From Chondrilla cf. caribensis (taxonomy: Eukaryota > Porifera > Demospongiae > Chondrillida > Chondrillidae): a stretch of 64,000 nt of DNA. Of the stretch, positions 36,578 to 50,280 are shown in pieces; positions within the stretch are counted from its first letter, which is position 1, and each line of letters opens with the position of its first letter. The notes under the pieces were generated by a model. The model was not told the DNA's origin. It saw nothing but the letters and a program-made list of their open reading frames with translations, and ran no database searches. The DNA lies in the NCBI GenBank assembly GCA_964020155.1, contig OZ026549.1, positions 3,556,133 through 3,620,132 of the forward strand, in the 5' to 3' direction. The translations under genes and the position numbers were made by a program.

Positions 36578-39500
36578 CTTCAAACTTCAATGGGCCAGAA
36601 GTCCTTTAGCTTCTTGGGCGCTTCACTTTGGAGGGCACTTCCACCAGAAATTAGGGCTAACAGAGACTTTAAAACCTTTTCTTCTCAGTGTGAGACATTT
36701 TTCCAATATTGAACATTTTTTATTGACAATAATTGCATGTGCAGGGTCAAAATTTTTCAATTATCATCATTATTACAACTCTTCGACTTGAATTTCATTT
36801 GCATGCTAATTACATCTTAATAATTTCGTCTACATCCCATCTAATTTATTTCTATTGTATTATCTATTTACTAATTTATTCATTTATTCATTATTTATTG
36901 TTATAATGATCATCAAAATGTTACTACACACAGCATAATTATAACTAATTATACTAATATTATTTACAATAAAGGAAAAATGAATATACACATGTGGATA
37001 TTATAATACAATACAAATAATGGTACATGACAATAGTAATAATAATAATAATAATAATAAATTTACAATAAATATATAATATTAATGTACATGTATACAT
37101 GTGCATAATACAGACAAAAATCATGGCTTCAAATAATAATAATAATATATATAATACATAATATAAAAATAAATATGATTATCATACATACTGTCAAATA
37201 TAAATTAGATCTTAGCTTCACTGATGGTGTATAGCATGGAATCCGGCGTATTTGGGAATCGGTGGATTCTGGACCCTCTGATACACATGATCGATGATCT
37301 GATAAGACTAAAATTAAGCTGGCATCTTATCCATTTCATGGTGTTTGCGTATGACTGGTTATGCTTCTCTGCCATCAGTGATGCAAGCCATCGGTAAAAA
37401 GTTAATGCAGATTTCCCCATCCCACCACTGGTACTAAATACCAATGGGGTAAAAGAGCCTCCATCCATCTCTATGATCCGTTGTTGGTACTCTCTTCTCT
37501 TGGAGCGCTCATGTCTGGAATAGCATGCTGAAGGGGTGCTTTTCTTGTAGCTCAGTGCGTTTGGGTTGAATACCCTCACATCAAAAAATGCACTGTGATG
37601 AGTGGAACCCCAGAATCCTCTGGCGTGAATGTCACTCCTTGCATGCTCCTCAATATTGGAAGTAGCAAATTGAGGGGTCATCCCATCTATGGGTTGTAAC
37701 CTCAGGCTCAATGGAAACATTGTTGCAGACCTCAGACAGCATTGTGGCAGTGATGTCACGCAACTTATTGTGTCTGATGGTTGGATAGGCTCCTTTAGGG
37801 CAGCTCAAAGCATGTTCTACCGAAAAAGAAGCACCGCATGCACATCCAAGGGGCAAATTCTCAGGGGCCCAACCATATCTCAAACTAACAGCATCTTTGA
37901 ATGCACTCCTATGGAGAGCGAAGCCCTCCTTTTCCAATGGTAGGATTGTTAACCAGATTGATGCACCCTTCTCTGTAGCAAATTCTCGCTGTCTCTTCAA
38001 ATTATCATCCAAGTTCAAGTTGGCTGCAGTTTCCATTTGACAACTTCTGTTTTGTTTCTTTATTTCACCCTTGCAGCGTTTCATCTCCAAATGAGCATCT
38101 TCAGGGATTTCCTGCCTTTTTTCAAGGATGAGGCTAACTATGGAATGAGTTATCTCCACGGAATTCTTGTATAGGCCATCAGAAACATCCATTGGGTTAA
38201 TTAACCCCATTCCTCCCAGTCGACATGGTAGTGCAAGCAGCTTTCGTTCTTCGTCGGTTATGTATGATCTTCCGGTTATAATAGGTATCAGCTTGTGTCT
38301 CAATACGGATTCGAGAGGGGCAAACAGGTCGGATATATCAGGAATGGTTCTCATGGTATATTGCCATTTGCTAATTAAGCCATGGGTAATAGCTGCATAG
38401 GCAGCATGAGGGTCTCTTCTAGCCATTTGGGCAAGGTACTCGAGCTCACTGACCCATTCTGCAACTTTCCCTCGAACCAGATCTTTGATGAATTCTGATT
38501 TGCCTATGGCAGAGCCCAGATGTTTCTGCCCATCCGAGGTGATGTTTATCCCACTGGATCTAAACAAGGCTTGGGCATTTTCGCTGATCTCATCTTTTAC
38601 AATTAGCCACGTTTTGTTAGGGTTGGGGTGATAACCATATCTGGGACCAATTTCCTCAAGCTTGGTCCACCATTGGTGAACCTCATTCAAAGAGCCGACA
38701 GATGCAGCATCATCCGCAAACCAGACCTGATGGGTCCCTTCCATTTCTCTGATTAGTGGTACTATACCAACTGCAAACATCGCCATCGCAAGGGGGTCTC
38801 CTTGCATAACACCCTCTCTAGATATAACTGTTTCCCCTTGAACATATAAGTTGGAATCTCCACGATAGATGTTTGTGAGGATGGGGGCGATGGAGGGACA
38901 AATGCGATGAATATTAATGAGTGCCAGCTGTCTATTAAGTAGGTTGAACGCATTCTGGGCATCTACAAGCAATGCAGCTTGTGTGTTGTCATCATCCATA
39001 ATTTTCTTCATAGCATGTACAGCTGCCTCACAGCCTGACTTCAAACCAGCGCACAGCTGAGAAGACCCGGCGGCATCAAGGACATCACTGTGAACAACTG
39101 CTAAAATGGCTTTCGAGATAATCCTCCTAGAGACTTCACCAATGGCAATCGGACGTACCCCCGGGCTTTTGTCTATGGCTATCAGTCTGGAAGCCGTAAA
39201 GGTCGATAGACCCTTAGGGTCTATGTAAGAGGTGCTCAATTTCTTTGCCACAGATGCCAGACTATTACATAGATTGCTCGATTGACGTTTAAATGCAGTA
39301 CACATACGTTTCCAGCCATTGGCATCAATACCTGATGGTCCAGCAGCGCCCGTTGTACTAAGTGCTGCTCTTTGAATCTTTTCCCCATCTATACACTCAA
39401 AAATGACGGAGTGAAATACTTTGCCTTGGTCTTCAACAACTGATTGAGGGTGGACAGGGGCCTTGGGTGGATGTTTGGCTTTCAGTACGTCAAACACTGT

Positions 39501-40556
39501 TTGACTATTATTACTGTCAGAATTCAGATGGGAATTGATGTCTAGGACAGAACCTTCCATCCTTGAGAGGATTCGGAGTGCCGACTTTACTTTACCTTCT
39601 CTCATGAACTTTGAAAATAACTTGATCTGCTTATTATCTACTGATTTCCTCTGCTCAGTTGGTTTTAACCTCTGCTGAATGCACTTTCCTTCAGCCAAGA
39701 GATTATTCAGATGACCGTTCTTCCATAACTCTAACCTTCTATCAAGTGCCCTAATGTGTTCCTTAACCCGTGATTTTCCATGCGGTTTTTGTAACAATAG
39801 TGCTGGAATTGTCATAGCTGCGGTAAGTGCAACAGGTTCGAGGGAGGTTGACTCTCCATAAAGACGATACAAGCGTGACAACTCAGCAACAAAGGCCTCT
39901 CCTACCTTTCCCGAAGGAACCAAAAATAGATTTTGTTTCCATCGAACAACTTCTTCATACGCTTGTTGGAGATCTCTCGAGAAGGTTTCTCCATCCACAC
40001 TATCACCCCATCGATAAGAATCGTTGTTCATAGGCGTAAACTCAGGGAGACACGCAGGTGATTGATTGCCAAAACCGGGGGGTTCTTCGCCCATATCATC
40101 ATCTTCATCATCAGAATCATCTTGTTGTGGCTCATTATCAGGATCATCTCTATCTACACCATCCTCAGAATATTTATCCGGCAAATTTTGACAGTTTCCA
40201 TCTTTCATTGGTTGACAGCTAGAACACGATTTTCCCGTTCTTGCACAAATACATCGGATACATTTTCCTTGCCGCCTAATACAGGGACAGCATAATGGCA
40301 TTGTTGAAAATGCTTGTATCTACCCGATAAACAAAATCCTTTGTTTGAATAATCGTCCAGTAGCGTAAACCAAATCTTTCTTGAAACGCAAATCTAAGCC
40401 GCCATTTTGTTCATGTTAGTCAATCTATTTATTATTTATTTATTATTTATTTATTTATTTATTTATCTATCACTTTTTCTTTTCTTTTGTGGGAGCCCTT
40501 ATAGTAGCCAATGGCTAACGGCTTTAATTCCACTTTAAATAATGATACCTGATACC
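36578..40556 (-). mobile_element. second RT element, full insertion with 6-bp target duplication
   Basis: The paralogous empty site in unit B reads GTTGAGGTTATATT (55268-55281). In unit A the left flank ends TTGAGGT (36577) and the right flank resumes TGAGGTTATATT at 40557, giving a 6-bp duplication, TGAGGT. The 3979-bp insert carries an RT frame on the minus strand, a 600-bp AT-rich 3' tail with (AAT)n around 37039-37060 and, at the 5' end, a TGATACC tandem doublet. No long terminal repeats are seen, which supports a non-LTR mode of insertion. Confidence 0.85.
37205..40301 (-). pseudogene. RT polyprotein of the second element, frameshifted in the endonuclease domain
   Basis: From ATG at 40301 the frame runs 883 residues: Cys-rich N-terminus (CCPCIRRQGKCIRCICARTG), an acidic Asp/Glu stretch replacing the Ser/Thr repeats of the intact element, then RT (RLIAIDKSPGVRPIAIGEVS, LLVDAQNAFNLLN, VMQGDPLAMA, FADD near residue 528), the C-x-C-x7-H-x3-C finger and RHNKLRDITATMLSEVC. 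It then ends shortly after IEPEV. The endonuclease part (GFWGSTHHSAFFDVRVFNP … LVFSTSGGMGKSA) continues in another frame at 37205 to about 37700, so one frameshift near 37690-37710 breaks the protein. It is homologous to the intact element throughout but clearly diverged, so not a recent copy of it. Confidence 0.85.
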
Positions 40557-40971
40557 TGAGGTTATATTACTTCAACTTGTTCATGAGCAAGTAAGCTTTC
40601 TGTTGTTGTTGTTGTTATACTGTAGTTATGAATATACTACGTATATCAAATACAATATGCCACTGTTTCCAAGATATACAGGTGTCTTCATATTTATCTA
40701 TACAGAAAAGCTTTGATTTTAGAACAATTGAGTACATTGTTAAAGTATTTTGGAACTCCTTGCTCTGTGATATGTTATTAACATTTCATGGATTGTATAT
40801 TTGGATATGTCCACACACACAGCCCAACAATACCACACACTACATATACGTATGTATGCGTAGTTCTGTACATTTTATGGATATTTGCATATTTAGCTAT
40901 GTGCAATGTGTAAATTGTTGCTTCATGTTAATCACCTCATAAATAAGGGTAAGCAAGAATACACAATCATG

Positions 40972-41579
<608 letters not shown>

Positions 41580-42378
41580 ACGTATGTGCCATGGCCTAAA
41601 ATGACTAATATTGAGTCATGCAAACTTCATACTTTATTTATTACATATATTGTATTATCTGTTCTCACTGAATTTTGTAGTATGTATTTCTATTGGAGGC
41701 ATGTTGTACTATAATTTGCTGATATGGATACAGGCACTTGTTAACATACTTCTTGTTGGACATATCAGTCGGATAGTGAGATTGGCCACCACGTGATCAC
41801 AGTTTTCATACAACATAGACCATACATTGTCATTTAATCTTTTCGAAGAGTTCACTTGGGGAAGAGGATATAGAGGTATTGCCCAGATTTGCTCCCTCTG
41901 GATCTTGAAGACTGTGTTTGATGTAACTGATCCTGTAAAACATGTGTCCTTAATTCTAAATGGTACTTTGCTACACATCGATATTATATTGTCTACCATG
42001 TACTTATTGTTCACATGATAGATAAATACATGAATGTGAGTGGAATGAACATCAGGATCACCTAACTGCCTTGCTTTCGAATCAGCAATGATGTTACATG
42101 ACATACTTAATAATGTACAAAATCTGACATGCTCAATACAATTCCACAACAGTCATATTTCATACATGACCTGATGACAGGGCCAAATCACCATGCAAGG
42201 TATACACACTGGATACACATGCATACAAACTTATTCAGCAGATATTTCTACTGATTCAAAATTAATGGTCCATCATAACACTACATAAACATATAACAGA
42301 TACAATTGCTCGGGTATGGTAACACGACATAGTCATCTGTAGGGAGTTGATTGCCCGGAGCATTCTCATACGTACATC

Positions 42379-42492
42379 TCAACTCTTGGTCTTGTTACGT
42401 ATCATTTTGCGAAAAGAATAACTGACGATCTCGAAGGTAATCAATACACAGAATATTCTCAGCGCTATCTTCCTAAAATTGAAATTGGACAT
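42379..42492 (-). CDS. possible 37-residue membrane micropeptide, copy B
   Basis: Encodes exactly the same peptide as copy A at 27171-27284 (one synonymous difference). Same caveats apply: weak evidence, no family recognised. Confidence 0.2.
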   Translation of the reverse strand: MSNFNFRKIALRIFCVLITFEIVSYSFRKMIRNKTKS

Positions 42493-42684
42493 TGTGTTCG
42501 TATTCCTGGCTTCGTAGATTTGCCGTATGCTAACTTCACAATTGATGTCTAGTGTGATTACTGTACACACACGTAATCTTTAGCTACGTAGTAGTTAGCC
42601 ACAGTATGGTATTCGTATTGGCTTTATATCGTATCCTCTATTTTTCTTCATTACACATGTACACGAGAGCAGTATAGGTTTATA

Positions 42685-43557
42685 GGGTAAAGCGGGGTAA
42701 CTTGGAACATGGGGTAACTTGGAACACTATTCATTGTACTTAATCATATTCTGCCAAACATTTACCAACTTTTGGTTAAAGTTTACCATACATGATGGTA
42801 GTATGAGGTAAAGTTACATTGATAGTTTCATGACTATTCACATATCCCAGAGGAAGTTATCGATCAAAAAGTGAACACGCGCAGATAAAACATGAGCTTA
42901 ATTTTTTTTTTTCCAACAGAAACCTAGTTATTTTCAATAGCATTCTTGGTTGAGGATAGCAGCAATCCCGTTTTCAACAACAAACTCGAACATAGTCGTT
43001 CACGAGGGCCAATAATGTGGCAATGAAGAAAAAGTCACAGACTGGGTGGCTTGTGATTAATGCCAGGGGTGGTATCATCTTGCATGTACTGACCTAGTTA
43101 TGTTGCCCAGTCAAAGACAACGCTGGATCTGTTCCATTTCCTCTTGAACAGCCTGCTCCACGCTGAGATGTACCCTTTGTGTTTTCGCTTTTTTAAACTG
43201 AGCTTTATGTATGATAGAGTATAGTATAGTCTTTTTTACCATTGAGTTCTTCTAAAGCATTATTGTATGCCCGGTCATCGTTTGGAGCTCCTGTGCATGA
43301 TGATTTCACGGCGAGTTTTCAGAGTGTTCCAAGGTACCCCGACAGCCATTTTCCCACACTTTACAAACGTTATTACAAAAACGATTCTGCTATCCGATGG
43401 AATGGTGCTATATTCAAATTTCGAACTGGTCATGAAGGGTGGATATCTACTTTAGGTGCACGGTAACTTTCATGTAAATCCAGTGATCCATCAGAGTGCA
43501 AGCAGTGGAGGTGTTGATAGGTGTCAAAAAGCGTTCCAAGTTACCCCGTTTTACCCT
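42685..43557. mobile_element. 873-bp inverted-repeat DNA transposon, non-autonomous, TA target duplication
   Basis: Terminal inverted repeats of about 24 bp: left GGGTAAAGCGGGGTAACTTG…, right end complementary with a single A/G difference. A second GGGGTAACTTGGAACAC copy lies just inside the left end. Flanking TA dinucleotides (42683-42684 and 43558-43559) are single in unit A at 27460-27461, confirming insertion at TA. TA duplication is typical of Tc1/mariner/pogo-type elements. No transposase is recognised; a short plus-strand frame at 43242-43466 resembles nothing known to me. The right end is 54 bp before the METAP1-B start codon. Confidence 0.88.
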
Positions 43558-43610
43558 ACCTAGGCTACCTATTATTGTACCGTATAAATAGTCTACGGGT
43601 TGGGAAACAA

Positions 43611-46600
43611 ATGGCGGATAGTGATCACCTTTGCGAGACTCCTGGTTGCGAAAAACCTTCAAAATTAAGATGTCCTGTTTGTGTTAAGCGAGGTATTGAA
43701 GGTAGTTTCTTCTGTTCCCAGGTAAGGATTGTAAGTAGCTTTCCAGTTACAAGTTGAGTCTCCGTTTCAAACTGAACTCATATTCATTACACACACTGTA
43801 CGTTCTCTGCACTTTTAGGATTGTTTTAAAGGATACTGGCCTAAGCACAAGAAGATTCACGGAACAACTGGTAACGTGATTCATGCAAGTAGCCAGTATA
43901 CAATAATTATTTGGTATGATTAGTCACAGCTTTAACATTCTGTGCTCTTAGATTGTCCAAGGGGTATGGTTTGATCACGGATGTTGTTGACACAAACATA
44001 CTACTGACATTGACACAATGCTCAACCCCAAACATGCAAATGTAGTAGCGCACATACTGTGGAACATTCACTAAACACTCTCTTTGTGTAGCCATCCCTC
44101 CATTTTGTATCATGGCTGATTGTCTTAGGAATAGGCTGTTTTCCAATAGCACTGTAATTACAATGATTTTATCCCCATTGCAAACATTTTTGGTAAGCCA
44201 AAGTACTACATGTTGCTGCATGACTATCTTAAGTATGTATGTACATTATTACTATCTACTTACACTTCAGTCCATCCCTACCTAGAGCAAGCTCAAACTA
44301 ATGTGTATAACCCTTGGCCGCACTTCAAGTTTACAGGGAATTTGAGGCCGTTCCCAAAGGTGAAGATGGTTATCATTGTGCCTAACACATTATCGCATGT
44401 GGATATTACTGAGTTTCTAATCCCAGTCGCCACATAGAGATGTTCCATCGAACATATGCAGACCAGATTATGCGGATGATGAAAATGGTAATTACTGCAG
44501 TATTGTAGTCCAACTATTAATGTGTATGGTAATAACTGGATACTGTTCATTCGAATGTTGTGCATTCAAATATCACTTTTTATGTCAGGTTACCCTAGAA
44601 GTGAAGTTGAATCTAAAAAAGTAGGAAGAATTGAAGTTCTGTCAGAATCTGAAATAGAAAAAATGAAGGTTGCCTGTAAAGTATGTATATTTGTATGTTT
44701 CTATTTCACTTGTCCCCTGAGCACTAATGTCTTGTACATATGTTTGTATTTTGAATACAATCTACGTATGTGAATTATTTCCCCTGTCACTCTACATTTC
44801 GTGGTCACTAATGTCTGAAGGCTTACACACTAGGCCTTCCCAAGTATTGGTACTGTCCCAGAACTAAACTTAAGCTTACTGAATGATGTTGTTAACATAG
44901 ATTTGTACAGTTGTTACGTAGTGGTGGTCTTTGTTGTGATATATCATTGTTTGTTGTGATTGTATTGTTACTGTTTGTTGTAATATTTTGCCACTTTGTG
45001 TGACACTTGTTTCGGTTGTTTGTTGTACACCAGTTGTACTAGTTGTCCTGCATTGTATTCATATTGCATTTAGCTTGGAAGGGAAGTTTTGGACATTGCA
45101 GCCAAGGCTGTGAAGCGTGATGTGACTACAGATGAGATAGATAGGATTGTGCATGAGGTGAGGAAGTGCCGTGTGTAGGAGCGTAGGTGATGGCTATGGA
45201 ACATGAATCCTGTCATTGTAGCTGTTTTGAATTTTTTCCATGCACTCACATACTGATGCATGTCTTCTTCCCTTAATAACTGTGATAAATATTTGGCATA
45301 TCCCTTTGTGCATATGTGTGTAGGCGTGTATTGAAAGGGAGTGCTATCCATCTCCTCTCAACTACTACAATTTTCCAAAATCTTGCTGCATGTAAGTGGC
45401 CCAAAGACAATGTACAGTACAATGATATGTGCAACAACTTGTCCACATCTATAGATCAGTTAACGAGGTCATTTGTCACGGAATACCAGACAAGCGGCCT
45501 TTGGAGGATGGGGATATATGCAATAGTAAGTGAAGTGAAGTCAAATTGTTCACTATAACAATATTATGCAGTGTAAGTGAGCTGTGAAGGGAACATGCAT
45601 TCCACTGTTCATTTTGATGTACGTAGTTGACATCACAGTCTATCATGATGGATTTCATGGTGATTTGAACGAAACATTTTTTGTTGGTAAAGTCGATGAA
45701 GACAGTAAAAAGCTTGTGAATGTGGCATATGAGTGTTTGATGGCAGGAATAAGCATTGGTACGTATGTTATACAGCATTAGTCTATTAATCAATGGGTAA
45801 ATTGAGAAATCTTGTGTACTTGTAGTGAAACCAGGAGTAAAGTATAGGGAGATTGGTAATGAAATTCAAAGACATGCTAGTTCCAATGGATTCTCTGTTG
45901 TAAGAACATACTGTGGACATGGAATCAACCAGTGAGAGGATGTTTTGTTGTGTGTGCAGTTAAGTATTGTCTCTTCATTGTCCTACATATGTCTTACAGT
46001 TGAATAACGCAATATTTGCTTGTCCTGTGTTCTAGGTTATTCCACTGTGCCCCTTCAGTTCCGCACTATGCAAGTACGCTTGGAGATTTGCATGCCAGTA
46101 GAAATACTTTGGTATGATATCATATTTCTACAGAATTTCTCTTATCCTTATAGAGAATAAGGCTATTGGTGTAATGAAACCAGGTCAAACGTTCACTATT
46201 GAGCCAATGATTTCCGAAGGTACTTGGAAGGATGTTACCTGGCCAGACAACTGGACAGCTGTTACAACTGTAAGTAGCTTATGAGCAAGTGTTGTATACC
46301 CTATAGTGCCTTGAATAATAGAAACCAGGTAGCAACTAACACTAGTTTGTAATGCCATGTGGATGTTGTAGTCTGTGCATAAATCTGGATACTCTAGAAC
46401 GCACTATTACATTCAACGAATTGTACAGATTGTCACTCTCGTCACCAATGTAACTAGAATGAATAATAGTGTCTTGGCAAATGCCTTGAATTTCTAAATA
46501 TTAGCATCACTTAAGCTAATTTGAATTGTCATTTATCTCCTCAGGACGGAAAGAGGTCAGCCCAATTTGAGCAAACATTGTTGGTAACAGAAACAGGCTG

Positions 46601-46658
46601 TGACATTTTGACCATTAGACTGGACTGTGACGGAAAACCACACTTTATGACTCAATGA
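43611..46658 (+). CDS. METAP1: methionine aminopeptidase 1, copy B
   Basis: Same 13-exon structure as copy A, complete and in frame, 377 residues: 43611-43721, 43819-43870, 44271-44359, 44427-44487, 44589-44680, 45074-45157, 45324-45391, 45455-45525, 45627-45758, 45826-45931, 46036-46073, 46154-46269, 46545-46658. All metal ligands and the N-terminal zinc finger are retained. It keeps the residues common in other METAP1 proteins at FHGDLNE and TIRLDC (copy A: Ala, Pro) but has Ile instead of the usual Thr at CC(T)SVNEV, created at the exon 7/8 splice junction, and Cys in LFHCAP. The first four exons and their introns are nearly identical to copy A; later exons carry several silent changes. 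Its upstream DNA differs from copy A because a transposon sits 54 bp before the ATG. Confidence 0.95.
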
Positions 46659-46698
46659 TTGTGTCTGTATCAAATGAATTGACACTAGCTTGTTGTAA

Positions 46699-47923
46699 TT
46701 GGGGCGAGCCTAAGCGAGCCCCTCTCTTGCGAGTCGGCCGCCTGCCCGCCTACGCTTCCGGTGTGGATATATATATATGTATGTATTCTATATTTAGGCC
46801 AACAATTTGGCCGAGGTTTTCGACGTCTGGCGCGATCGTCTGACCCTCTGAAGGACGGAAACTCTTTTCATGACGTCCGGTACGTCTGGAGAAAGACGTG
46901 GATGCCCTTTTCGACAAGATCGAGGCGATTTTTCGAACACGTTGACGATTCTTTCTCTGGGACGCCGTGCCATTTTGATCGACTGCCAATTCTGGTACTG
47001 GCCGAATTGATCACCTTCGAACCGTTCAACAAACACATGAAACATTCATCTCGAAGTAGAAAGACGCGGGGACACTCGGGACATCTTCTGAAAGGCAGGA
47101 AACGACGGGGGGACCAGGGTCCTTCTTCGGCGAGTCGGGCGTTATATCTTACGTGTTAAAACATCTATCTCTCATTATTTTGACCATTCTAAAACTGTTA
47201 CATGGTTATTTAGACCACATACTCATGCTTTTGAACCTTTTGTTTCTGAATGATTCTCTTGTGGAACAAGGAATCTCGAAATACATGTTAATGTCGTATG
47301 ATCTCACACATAGAAACGCAAAGTAACGTTGTCGACACGCATACATCAACTGCTATTGTTCCTGTACTTCAACTTGGGCACATCTGCTGCTAAATGGGAC
47401 AGACCCTATGTGCACATGCTGACATATGCACCTGAATGGGGCAAGCTGTAGCTGTCTAACACAATGGGATAATATCAATGCATTTTGATGTACACACTGA
47501 TCAACATTTGGTATTTCTTCCCATAATACATTTGGAGTAGGGAGTAAGTTAAGGTAGAGTTAGGGTAGGGTTAGGGTTAGGGTAGGGTTAGGGTTTTATA
47601 TTTACGCATTGATTCATTTTAATGCTGTGTAATCCATCTATATAATAATCATTATCATCGTTCTGCGCTGCAACATGGGATGAACATGCTGTTGCTACTG
47701 CAACTACTGCACGGCAGCAGGACACAGCACACTGCATGTACTTAGCCACCCTGTCAAGCACTTATAGATTTACTGGCATTTCCATAATTGCCTGAATACA
47801 GCATGCTGCAGACATCAGTCAGTGCCTGTGTGTATGTTTTCAATGCCAGCTACTGCACGTCTATGCTGACCCCTGCTAACAGGGCGAGCTTAGGCGAGCC
47901 CCTTCAGACTCTGTCTGAACTAG
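46699..47923 (+). mobile_element. helitron-like non-autonomous element, long type, copy 1
   Basis: Inserted between A and T; the empty site in unit A (30662/30663) reads GTAA^TTATTGC and both flanks are intact here without target duplication. The 5' end is TTGGGGCGAGCC… forming a palindrome (GGGGC…GCCCC). The 3' end is a perfect hairpin TTCAGACTCTGTCTGAA followed immediately by CTAG. Target A^T, no duplication, 3' hairpin and CTRR end are helitron hallmarks; the start is TT rather than the canonical TC. Contains an open minus-strand frame (46794-47045) shared with the other copies and a TTAGGG-rich array near 47558-47594. Confidence 0.8.
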
Positions 47924-47968
47924 TTATTGCAATGTCATTATAGAGCACATGCACACACATGAATATTA

Positions 47969-49713
47969 TTGGGGCGAGCCTAAGCGAGCCCCTCTCTTGC
48001 GAGTCGGCCGCCTGCCCGCCTACGCTTCCCGTGTGGAAATATATATATATATATATATGCTTGTTTTCTATATTTAGGCCAACAATTTGGCCAACGTTTT
48101 CGACGTCTGGCGCGATCGTCTGACCCTCTGAAGGACGGAAACTCTTTTCGAGACGTCTGGGACGTCCGGAGGAAGACGTGGATGCCCCTTTCGAGACGAT
48201 CGAGGCGAATTTTCAAACACGTTGACGTTTCTTTCTCTGGGACGCCGTGCCATTTTGATCGACTGCCAATTCTGGCTCTGGCGAGACTGATCCCCTTCGA
48301 ACCGTTCGACGAACACAAAAATCATTCTTCTAGAACTTGAAAGGTGCGGGGACACTCGGGACATCTTTTAAAAGGCAGGAAACGACGGGGGACCAGGGTC
48401 CTTCTTCGGCGAGTCGGGCGTTATATTTTACGTGTTAAAACATCTATTTCTCCTTATTTTGACCATTCTAAAACTGTTACATGGTTCGTTAGATCACATA
48501 TCAATGCTTTTCAACCTTTTGTGTCTGAATGATTCTCTTGTGGAACAAGGAATCTCGAAATACATGTTAATGCCGTATGGTCTCACACATAGAAACGCAA
48601 AGTAACGTGGTCGAAACGCATACATCAATTGCTATTGTTCCTGAACTTCAACATGGGCACATCTGCTGCTAAATGGGACAGACACTATGTGCAGATGCTA
48701 ACATATGCACCTGAATGGGGCAAGCTGTAGCTGTCTAACACATTGGGATGACATCAATGCATTTTGATGTACACACTTATCAACATTTGGTATTTCTTCC
48801 TATCATACGTTTGGAGTAGGGAGTAAGTTAAGGTAGAGTTGGGGTAGGATTAGGGTTAGGGTAGGGTTAGGGTTTTATATTTGCGCATTAACTCACTTTG
48901 ATTCTGTGTAATACATCTATAAAATCATTATCATCCTTCTGAATCAATACAACACATATATTTCTGTGCTGCAACATGGGATACGCCTATTGTTATCACT
49001 GCAACTACTGCACAGCAGCAGAACCCAGCACACTGCATGTACTTAGCCTTTGTTGAAACACATATACATCAACTGCTATTGTTCCTGCACTGCAACTTAG
49101 GCACTCTGCTGCTAAATGGGACAGACACTATGTGCAGATGCTAACATATGCACCTGAATGACAAGCTGTAGATGACTATTGAAATTTGTGCATACATTAT
49201 CAACGTATGCTACAGTGATGCATGGTATACTGAACACAATGGAATGACATCAATGCATTTTGATGTACACACTTATCAACATTTGGTATTTCTTCCTATA
49301 ATACGTTTGGAGTAGGGAGTAAGTTAAGGTTGGGTTAGGGTAGGGTTAGGGTTAGGGTAGGGGTAGGGTTTTATATTTACGTATTGACTCATTTTGATGC
49401 GGTGTACTACATCTATACATCATTATCATCCTTCAATACAACACATACATTTCTGTGCTTCAACATGGGATAAGCCCATTGTTACTACTGCAACTACTGC
49501 ACAGCAGCAGAACCCAGCACACTGCATGTACTTAGCCACCATATCAGGTACTTATGGATATGCTGGTATTTCCATAATCGCCTGAATAGAACATGCTGCA
49601 GACATCAGTCAGTGCCTGTGTGTACGTTTTCAATGCCAGCTACTGTGCATCTATGCTGACTCCTGCTAACAGGGCGAGCTTAGGTGAGCCCCTTCAGACT
49701 CTGTCTGAACTAG
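47969..49713 (+). mobile_element. helitron-like non-autonomous element, long type, copy 2 (internally expanded)
   Basis: Same termini as copy 1, preceded by A and ending CTAG at 49713. It is about 520 bp longer because a module of about 450-480 bp (CATACATCAAYTGCTATTGT … AGCACACTGCATGTACTTAG, including the TTAGGG array) occurs twice, at about 48609-49048 and 49049-49535. It abuts the short-type element at 49714, whose left boundary it apparently used as its A^T target. Confidence 0.8.
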
Positions 49714-50274
49714 TTACCGAGCGTTAGCGAGGTAATTGTTTCCGTTCGTTAGGGGAGTCCGATCGAGCAGCCCATGCTCTTAATTGCGGTGGCCGCCAAT
49801 ATTGTGTGATTTAGGTCATTTTTTGGTTTCTTTGAACGCAAATCGTTCGTCGATCAAAGCGTTCAGCACTAAGTCGTCCCACCGACGGTAATGGGGCACG
49901 GTCGCAGCATCTATTGAAATGGCAAACTTAGACAAAGGTTGCCTGTGGTTCACACACGATCCGTTAAAAGAGCACTTACTTTTCGATTCCTCCTGTCGAC
50001 AAATTTCGGACTGCATCACTACCAAGTACCTTAAGACAATTCAAATAACAATTGTCAACTTTTTTGCACAACGATTTTTCGATTTCCTTCGCCGAAGAGC
50101 AGGGCTCGCCAATCTGTCGTTCGGGACACCAAATGGTCGGCCATCATGACGTCCATTTTGGAAGACATTTTTAGATGATGTCACTGAACTACGTCATCGA
50201 TCACTATGAATACTATTAATACGTCAATATAAAATCCAAGCATTTGCGAGGTTCTGAACTTTGTTCACAACTAG
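49714..50274 (+). mobile_element. helitron-like non-autonomous element, short type, copy 1
   Basis: Starts TTACCGAGCGTTAGCGAGGT (arms TTACC/GGTAA) and ends with the hairpin TGAACTTTGTTCA, then CAA and CTAG. 561 bp. It has the same architecture as the long type but unrelated internal sequence, with an open minus-strand frame ending at 49816 (…HYRRWDDLVLNALIDERFAF) that is shared with copy 2. No protein family recognised. Confidence 0.78.
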
Positions 50275-50280
50275 TTATTA

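Noticed and set aside
36408..36791. 127-codon plus-strand frame joining PDS5 remnant and RT-element tail
   Set aside because: It runs across the insertion boundary at 36577/36578, combining unrelated sequences.
31280..40301. LTR retrotransposon or DIRS-type element
   Set aside because: No long terminal repeats, protease, integrase, RNase H or tyrosine recombinase seen; the 6-bp target duplication and C-terminal CCHC/endonuclease-like region point to non-LTR elements.
41709..42149. 146-codon minus-strand frame spanning the duplication junction
   Set aside because: It crosses the PDS5/unit B junction, so it is a chance product of the rearrangement.
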